Shown here one piece after another: positions 52,834-59,018 of a DNA stretch of 59,018 nucleotides. Source of the DNA: Alicyclobacillus mali NBRC 102425. Lineage in GTDB: Bacteria; Bacillota; Bacilli; Alicyclobacillales; Alicyclobacillaceae. The stretch spans positions 1-59,018 of the forward strand of contig NZ_BCSG01000022.1 in NCBI RefSeq assembly GCF_001570745.1, written 5' to 3'. The notes beneath the pieces are model-generated. The model made no database searches and was not told where the DNA came from. It was given only the letters and a program-made list of their open reading frames with translations. The translations under genes were made by a program, and so were the position numbers. Each line of letters begins with the position of its first letter. Positions within the stretch are counted from its first letter, which is position 1.

Positions 52834-53916
52834 GTGAGGTGGGTGGCCACACAGTACGTAAAACCGAATTCCATTTTGGCACAACGCGTGCCGGACAAGC
52901 GGGGCCGCACCCTGCTGGCGCGAGGCGTGATCTTGACCGAAAACTTGATCCGCCGCCTCATCGAACTCGGTGTGCGGGCGGTGTGCATCGAGGACAGCGC
53001 CACGGAGGACATCGTGGTCCGAGAAGTGGTGCGGGAAGACACCAAGGTTCGCCTGTTCGGCATGACATACGACACATTGCATGAACTCGCGGTCACCCAA
53101 TTTGCGCCGCACGTGCGGGCGTTTCAGATTCGGAAGATGTTTACGCCGGTGGTGGAGGACGTGATCGACGAACTCCGGTCCACGGGGGCGGCTGCGGATC
53201 AGCTGAGCACCGTGTATGTGCAGGACGGAGAACTCTTCCACCACTCGGTCAACGTGATGTTTTACGCAGTGACGCTCGGCCTGAGGCTTGGCCTGAACCG
53301 ACACGACCTCGTCGATCTCGGCATTGGCACGCTCCTGCACGACGTCGGCAAGCTGCGGTTGGATCGGAAGATCCTGCAGAAGCCGGGGCGGCTCACGGAC
53401 GAGGAGTTTCGCATCATTCAGCAGCACGCGCGCATCGGGTACGATATTCTGATGAAGCAGGGCGATATCTCGGCGAGATCGGCCGTGATTGCCCTCCAGC
53501 ATCACGAGCGGCTGGACGGAACCGGCTATCCTGACCGCTTGGTGGGCAGGGACATTCACCTGTTCAGCCAGGTGGCGATGGTCGCGGATGTCTACGAGGC
53601 GCTCACGGCCAACCGCGTCTACCGCAGGGCGTTCCTGCCGCACGACGCCCTTGCCATCCTGGAGAACGACGCGGCGCAGGGCAAGCTGCCAAAGCGCGTC
53701 ATGGAGGCGTTCCTTGCCACGGTGTCCCTGTATCCGCTCGGCATGTCCGTGCGGTTGTCGGACGGGACGCTGGGCGTCGTGGTGGTGCCATCGGCGCACA
53801 ACCGGCAGTATCCCATCGTGCGCGTCATTGAGGATGCGGATGGGCGCCCGGTGGAACCGTATGAGATCGATCTCGCCAACGCGCGGGACGTGCACATTGC
53901 GACCTGCGAGGCGTGA
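52834..53916 (+). CDS. HD-GYP domain protein (probable cyclic-di-GMP phosphodiesterase)
   Basis: A 360-residue protein. The N-terminal domain (YVKPNSILAQRVPDKRGRTL) resembles the region preceding HD-GYP in many Bacillota proteins. The HD-GYP core is complete: H136/H137 (FHHSVN), H169-D170 (HDVGK) and H223 in HHERLDGTGYP, then the second metal region DVYEALTANRVYR. A short beta domain closes the C-terminus. GTG at 52834 is nine bases from GGAGGG; ATG at 52825 directly abuts it. Substrate is inferred from the motif. It takes the place held by coaX before hslO in B. subtilis. Confidence 0.9.
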   Translation: MRWVATQYVKPNSILAQRVPDKRGRTLLARGVILTENLIRRLIELGVRAVCIEDSATEDIVVREVVREDTKVRLFGMTYDTLHELAVTQFAPHVRAFQIRKMFTPVVEDVIDELRSTGAAADQLSTVYVQDGELFHHSVNVMFYAVTLGLRLGLNRHDLVDLGIGTLLHDVGKLRLDRKILQKPGRLTDEEFRIIQQHARIGYDILMKQGDISARSAVIALQHHERLDGTGYPDRLVGRDIHLFSQVAMVADVYEALTANRVYRRAFLPHDALAILENDAAQGKLPKRVMEAFLATVSLYPLGMSVRLSDGTLGVVVVPSAHNRQYPIVRVIEDADGRPVEPYEIDLANARDVHIATCEA

Positions 53917-53955
53917 GACAAGGCGGCGGGACTGCGAGCCCGCCGCGCAGGGGGA

Positions 53956-54855
53956 ATGGACATGTCGAAAGACCGCGTGATCCGCGCCATCGCGCGGGAG
54001 GGGCGCGTGCGGGTCCTCACCTGCCACACCACCGAGCTCGTGCGCGAGCTCGCGAGGCGCCACCAAACCTGGCCGGTGGTCACGGCGGCGCTCGGCCGCA
54101 CGGCGTCCATCGCCGCGATGATGGCGATGCTGCTCAAGAATCACGAGTCCGTCACGGTCAAGATTGAAGGCGACGGGCCGATTGGCTACCTGGTGATGGA
54201 GGCGCTGCCGTCGGGCGATGTGCGCGGCTATCCCGGCAACCCGCACGTGCACCTGCCGCCCAACAGCCAGGGCAAGCTGGACGTGGGCGGCGCCATCGGG
54301 CGGGGGCACCTGTACGTGGTGCGGGACACGGGGCTGAGATCGTACTACACGTCGTCGAGCGAGCTCGTCTCGGGCGAGATTGCGGACGACTTCACCTATT
54401 ACTTTGTCACGTCGGAGCAGACGCCGTCCGCGGTGGGCGCGGGCGTCCTCGTCGGCACGGACAACGTGCCCATCGTGGCGGGCGGATTCCTGATTCAGCT
54501 CATGCCCGGGCACACGGAGGAGGACGCCGCGTACGTGGAAGAGCGCCTGGCGGAGGTGCCGAGTGTCACGGGCTTTTTGGGGAAGTCCCCGGCTGCGGAC
54601 GCGCTTTTGTTCAAGCTGTTCCCGGACGCGCATATCCTAGCCATGCAGGACGTGCGCTTCCGCTGCAAGTGCAGCTATCCCCGCTTGCGCGACGTGTTGC
54701 TGAGCCTCGGCGCCAAGGAGTTGCGGTCCATGCGCGACGAGCAGGGCCAGGCCGAGCTCACGTGTCACTTCTGCGGCAACGTCTACACGTTCGGGCGAGA
54801 GGAGCTCGACGAGATGATTGCCGAGATCGAGCAGCAGGGGGTGGGCGCGCCGTGA
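53956..54855 (+). CDS. hslO: Redox-regulated chaperone Hsp33
   Basis: A 299-residue holdase chaperone activated by oxidation. The zinc-binding switch Cys237-x-Cys239 and Cys270-x-x-Cys273 (CKC and CHFC) is complete near the C-terminus. VKIEGDGPIGYLVMEA and NPHVHLPPNSQGKLDVG are family blocks. ATG codons at 53956 and 53962 both fit GCAGGGGG. The stop overlaps the folP start (GTGA). Confidence 0.95.
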   Translation: MDMSKDRVIRAIAREGRVRVLTCHTTELVRELARRHQTWPVVTAALGRTASIAAMMAMLLKNHESVTVKIEGDGPIGYLVMEALPSGDVRGYPGNPHVHLPPNSQGKLDVGGAIGRGHLYVVRDTGLRSYYTSSSELVSGEIADDFTYYFVTSEQTPSAVGAGVLVGTDNVPIVAGGFLIQLMPGHTEEDAAYVEERLAEVPSVTGFLGKSPAADALLFKLFPDAHILAMQDVRFRCKCSYPRLRDVLLSLGAKELRSMRDEQGQAELTCHFCGNVYTFGREELDEMIAEIEQQGVGAP

Positions 54856-55640
54856 CGGTGGTCATGGGGATTCTGAACGTGACGCCGGATTCGTTCTCGG
54901 ACGGCGGCCGGTATCTGGATCCGGAGGCGGCCGTGGCGCGCGCGCTGGAGATGGAGGAGGAGGGCGCCGGCATCATCGACATCGGCGCCGAGAGCACGCG
55001 GCCCGGTCACACGCCGCTCTCGCCGGACGAGGAGTGGCGCCGCTTGGAACCGGTGTTGGCGCGGCTCGCGGGGCGGCTCAAGGTGCCCATCTCCATCGAC
55101 ACGTACCACGCCGAGACCGCGCGCAGGGCCGCGCAGTACGGCATCGCCATCGTGAACGACGTGTCCATGCTGCAGGATGTGGACATGCCTGCCGTCGTGC
55201 GCCGTCATGGCCTGCGCTACGTGCTCATGCACACGCGCCGCGAGGTGCTGCCCGGGCTTCCCGTGGCCGCCATGGTGGAAGAACTCCGCCGCCCACTCGC
55301 GCGGCTCCTCGAAGAAGGCGTGCCCGCGCGAGACATCCTCGTCGATCCCGGCATCGGCTTCGGCAAGACGCGCGAGCAGGATCTCGCCTGCCTCGCCGAG
55401 ATCGGCCGCTTTCAGGCGCTCGGCCACCCGGTGCTCGTCGGCGCGAGCCGCAAGCGGGTCGTCGGCCACGCTTTGGGCGGCGTGCCGGTGGGCGAGCGGC
55501 TCGCCGGATCGCTCGCCGTGGTGGCGCACGCGTGCATGGCGGGCGTGGACATCGTGCGCGTCCACGACGTGCGCGATTCGGTGCGCGTGTTGCGGATGAT
55601 GGAGGCGATTTTGGGGCATGGCGGATCCTTCGCTTCATGA
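54852..55640 (+). CDS. folP: Dihydropteroate synthase
   Basis: A 262-residue folate enzyme joining p-aminobenzoate to the pterin pyrophosphate; the sulfonamide target. MGILNVTPDSFSDGG and the second signature IIDIGAESTRPG are perfect, followed by DPGIGFGKT and VGASRKR. GTG at 54852 overlaps hslO. Next comes folK with a 23-base overlap; folB, which separates the two in B. subtilis, is missing, as are pabB, pabA and pabC upstream. Confidence 0.95.
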   Translation: MTVVMGILNVTPDSFSDGGRYLDPEAAVARALEMEEEGAGIIDIGAESTRPGHTPLSPDEEWRRLEPVLARLAGRLKVPISIDTYHAETARRAAQYGIAIVNDVSMLQDVDMPAVVRRHGLRYVLMHTRREVLPGLPVAAMVEELRRPLARLLEEGVPARDILVDPGIGFGKTREQDLACLAEIGRFQALGHPVLVGASRKRVVGHALGGVPVGERLAGSLAVVAHACMAGVDIVRVHDVRDSVRVLRMMEAILGHGGSFAS

Positions 55641-56118
55641 CGCGTACATCGGGGCCGGATCGAACGTCGGCAGGCGCATCGTTCACCTCGGCTTCGGTAT
55701 CGAGGGGCTCAAGGCGCTTGGCGAGATCGCGGGCGTGTCGAACGTGTATGAGACCGCGCCCGTGGGCTACCTGGACCAGGGCGACTTCCTGAACCTCGCC
55801 GTCCACCTGCGCACGCCGCTTTCGGCGCACGAGCTCCTGCGCGCGCTGCTCGCCATCGAGCGGAGGGCCGGGCGCACGCGCGAGATCCGCTTCGGCCCGC
55901 GCACGCTCGATCTCGACCTGCTCCTGTACGACGATCTTGTGCTCGACGAGCCGGAACTCACGCTGCCGCACCCGCGCATGTGGCAGCGGGCGTTTGTCAT
56001 GGTGCCGCTCGCGGATCTGAACCCCGACCGCCTCGCCCCGACGGGCGAGACGTGGGCGGATCTCGCGGCGCGCCTTCGCCAGAAAGACGAGGTGCATGAG
56101 GTTGGACGCTTTTGGTAG
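55618..56118 (+). CDS. folK: 6-hydroxymethyl-7,8-dihydropterin pyrophosphokinase
   Basis: A 166-residue HPPK that makes the substrate for folP. YIGAGSNVGRR, VSNVYETAPVGYLDQGDFLN, and the catalytic FGPRTLDLDLLLYDD with LPHPRMWQRAFVM match the family. ATG at 55618 lies within the end of folP; its 3' end overlaps the regulator gene by 23 bases. Confidence 0.95.
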   Translation: MADPSLHDAYIGAGSNVGRRIVHLGFGIEGLKALGEIAGVSNVYETAPVGYLDQGDFLNLAVHLRTPLSAHELLRALLAIERRAGRTREIRFGPRTLDLDLLLYDDLVLDEPELTLPHPRMWQRAFVMVPLADLNPDRLAPTGETWADLAARLRQKDEVHEVGRFW

Positions 56119-56458
56119 GCGGCTGCGCGCCTTTCGCAAACTGAAGCAGATGACCCAGGCCGATCTCGCCCGCGCCCTCGGCGTGAGCCTCGCCACCATC
56201 GGCGGCATTGAGCGAGGCACGCGGCAACCGACGGAGCATCTCGTGCACGCCATCGCCAGCGCGCTCTCCGTCGATGCGCGGGAGCTGTGCGGACTGGCCT
56301 GGCAGGCCGAGCCCGAGGCTGCCGAAGCGCGGGATGCAGCGGGCGATGCGGGCTTGGCGGCCGATGCCCGCCAGTGTGACCCGGGCGTGGGCCTGGCGTC
56401 CGCGCGGCGCGAGGTGCCAGCGATTCAGCCGCAAATCCCGAGACTAAGGGCCACTTGA
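56096..56458 (+). CDS. XRE-family helix-turn-helix protein (YazB-like)
   Basis: A 120-residue protein. Residues 6-60 form a Cro/CI-type DNA-binding domain (QMTQADLARALGVSLATIGGI, then ERGTRQPTEHLVHAIASAL). It occupies the position of B. subtilis yazB after folK but is nearly twice as long; the second half is Ala/Arg-rich and shows no domain. ATG overlaps the end of folK. A target is unknown. Confidence 0.82.
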   Translation: MRLDAFGRRLRAFRKLKQMTQADLARALGVSLATIGGIERGTRQPTEHLVHAIASALSVDARELCGLAWQAEPEAAEARDAAGDAGLAADARQCDPGVGLASARREVPAIQPQIPRLRAT

Positions 56459-56531
56459 GCGCCGGAGAAGGTGATGCCGCGGACAGCTTGCCTGAGTCTG
56501 CAGAGCCCCGGCAGGACGCGGCAATGGTACG

Positions 56532-56560
56532 TTGACAATCTGTGGGGCCCTCTCTATAAT
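56532..56560 (+). promoter_or_regulatory. Sigma-A promoter of greA
   Basis: Consensus TTGACA and TATAAT with an ideal 17-base spacer. It gives a leader of about 140 bases before greA, in which no riboswitch was recognised. Confidence 0.88.
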
Positions 56561-56707
56561 GGCGCATAGATCCGCGAGTGACGATTCCTTTTTCCGTAAA
56601 ATGGTATCTTGGATGGCTCACAGCGCGCGTGCTGCCAGCGATGGCATGCACGCTTCTCGCTATTCCGGAGCCTTGAAGCACCGACTGGGAGCAAAGGAGA
56701 GACAGCC

Positions 56708-57184
56708 ATGGCAGATAAAGAAGTGTTGCTCACGCCCGAGGGCCTGCGCAAGCTCGAGGAGGAGTTGGAGCTCCTGAAGAGCGTCAAGCGGCGCGAGGTT
56801 GCGGAGCGCATTAAGGTTGCCATTAGTTACGGAGATATTAGTGAGAATTCTGAGTACGAGGACGCGAAGAACGAGCAGGCGTTCATCGAAGGCCGCATCA
56901 TGACCCTCGAGAAGCAGCTGCGCAACGCGCGCGTCATCAACGAGGACGAGGTCGACACAAACGTCGTCAGCATCGGATCGACGGTCAAGGTGTTGGATCT
57001 GGATCTGGACGAGGAAGTGGAGTACACCATCGTCGGCTCCGCCGAGGCCAACCCTGCGGAGAACAAAATCTCGAACGAGTCGCCCGTGGGCAAGGCGCTG
57101 CTCGGCAAGCAGATTGGCTCGACCGTCGAGGTGAACGTGCCCGCAGGCGTCATTAAGTTCAAAATCCTCGAGATTAAGCGGTAA
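56708..57184 (+). CDS. greA: Transcription elongation factor GreA
   Basis: A 158-residue factor that rescues backtracked RNA polymerase. The N-terminal coiled coil carries the catalytic acidic tip [16 protein letters not shown], and the C-terminal globular domain ends [23 protein letters not shown] after AAAGGAGAG. Own promoter and terminator. The greA-lysS pairing is known in other Bacillota; dusB, which lies before lysS in B. subtilis, is absent here. Confidence 0.96.
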   Translation: MADKEVLLTPEGLRKLEEELELLKSVKRREVAERIKVAISYGDISENSEYEDAKNEQAFIEGRIMTLEKQLRNARVINEDEVDTNVVSIGSTVKVLDLDLDEEVEYTIVGSAEANPAENKISNESPVGKALLGKQIGSTVEVNVPAGVIKFKILEIKR

Positions 57185-57229
57185 GCGTATTCCGCGACAG
57201 CGCGCCCGACTTTTGGCATTCGGTTTTGC

Positions 57230-57255
57230 GGACGAGGCCCTGAGCCTCGTCCTTT
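57230..57255 (+). terminator. Rho-independent terminator of greA
   Basis: GGACGAGGC and GCCTCGTCC form a 9-bp stem around CCTGA, followed by TTT. Confidence 0.82.
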
Positions 57256-57364
57256 GCATGTCTGCCGGAGGTCGGGCGAGATCGCCCGCTGTCCGCGGGC
57301 CGGCAGGGGCGGAGGCGTTCGCGCGCCTTCGGTTTGCAACTTGCGCCGTTTTGTCCAATGATGA

Positions 57365-58906
<1,542 letters not shown>

Positions 58907-58922
58907 ACGGCGCGGGTGCGGT

Positions 58923-58954
58923 GGCGCGGGCCGATGCCATCCGGCCCGCGCCCT
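58923..58954 (+). terminator. Rho-independent terminator of lysS
   Basis: GGCGCGGGCCG and CGGCCCGCGCC form an 11-bp stem with an 8-base loop, followed by C and TT. The T tract is short but the stem is very strong. Confidence 0.7.
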
Positions 58955-59003
58955 TCGCCCGGCGCGTATTTGATAAACTAAAAATTTCCTTGCCCGATCC
59001 CGC

Positions 59004-59009
59004 TTGACA
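59004..59009 (+). promoter_or_regulatory. -35 element of a promoter continuing past the window
   Basis: A consensus TTGACA preceded by the AT-rich stretch GATAAACTAAAAATTTCC, which resembles an UP element. In B. subtilis an rRNA operon follows lysS, so this may be an rRNA promoter; the -10 is beyond the end. Confidence 0.4.
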
Positions 59010-59018
59010 CCGAGGGGT

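Overview
The window reads as a chromosome segment of an aerobic, spore-forming, high-GC member of the Bacillota, most like Alicyclobacillus or a close relative. This is inferred from the Bacillus subtilis-type order yabG-veg-sspF ... ispE-purR-ridA-spoVG-glmU-prs-pth-fin-mfd-spoVT-mazG-hup-rqcP-yabP-yabQ-divIC-yabR ... spoIIE-yabS-yabT-tilS-hpt-ftsH ... hslO-folP-folK-yazB ... greA-lysS, from the GC-rich coding sequence, and from the many sporulation genes. No tRNA, rRNA, CRISPR array or intact transposase was recognised.

Layout: (1) 1-5.9 kb holds the end of an LPQTS-anchored surface protein with its class D sortase, an AarF/UbiB-type kinase-like protein, a coiled-coil protein, and an aldehyde/alcohol dehydrogenase pair. 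(2) 6.2-15.4 kb is an acyl-CoA catabolic island: two acyl-CoA dehydrogenases, two SDR oxidoreductases, an acyl-CoA synthetase, two MaoC-fold hydratases, an IclR regulator and, on the opposite strand, an APH-type kinase. One dehydrogenase is of the ACAD10/11 type. Together with the kinase it suggests a split bacterial version of the 4-hydroxyacyl-CoA (levulinate-like) pathway. (3) 15.5-47.2 kb is mainly the core sporulation, cell-division and nucleotide region. A cyanophycinase/cyanophycin synthetase operon is inserted between sspF and ispE, behind its own candidate forespore promoter. (4) 47.2-52.8 kb is a less GC-rich accessory insertion downstream of ftsH. It has two intact paralogous lipoproteins, a decayed third copy, a remnant of the ftsH 3' end, and a TcaA-like membrane protein. 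(5) 52.8-59.0 kb carries an HD-GYP protein, hslO, folate genes, an XRE regulator, greA and lysS, and ends in a -35 element that may belong to an rRNA operon.

Candidate developmental promoters can be read directly: sigma-G type before sspF, fin and spoVT, sigma-F type before cphB, sigma-H type before spoVG, sigma-K type before yabG, and a Spo0A/sigma-A type with a 22-bp spacer before spoIIE. A 40-codon gene matching the cortex morphogenetic protein CmpA lies at 38.1-38.2 kb. Functional assignments rest on motifs and remembered family sequences; no database search was run.
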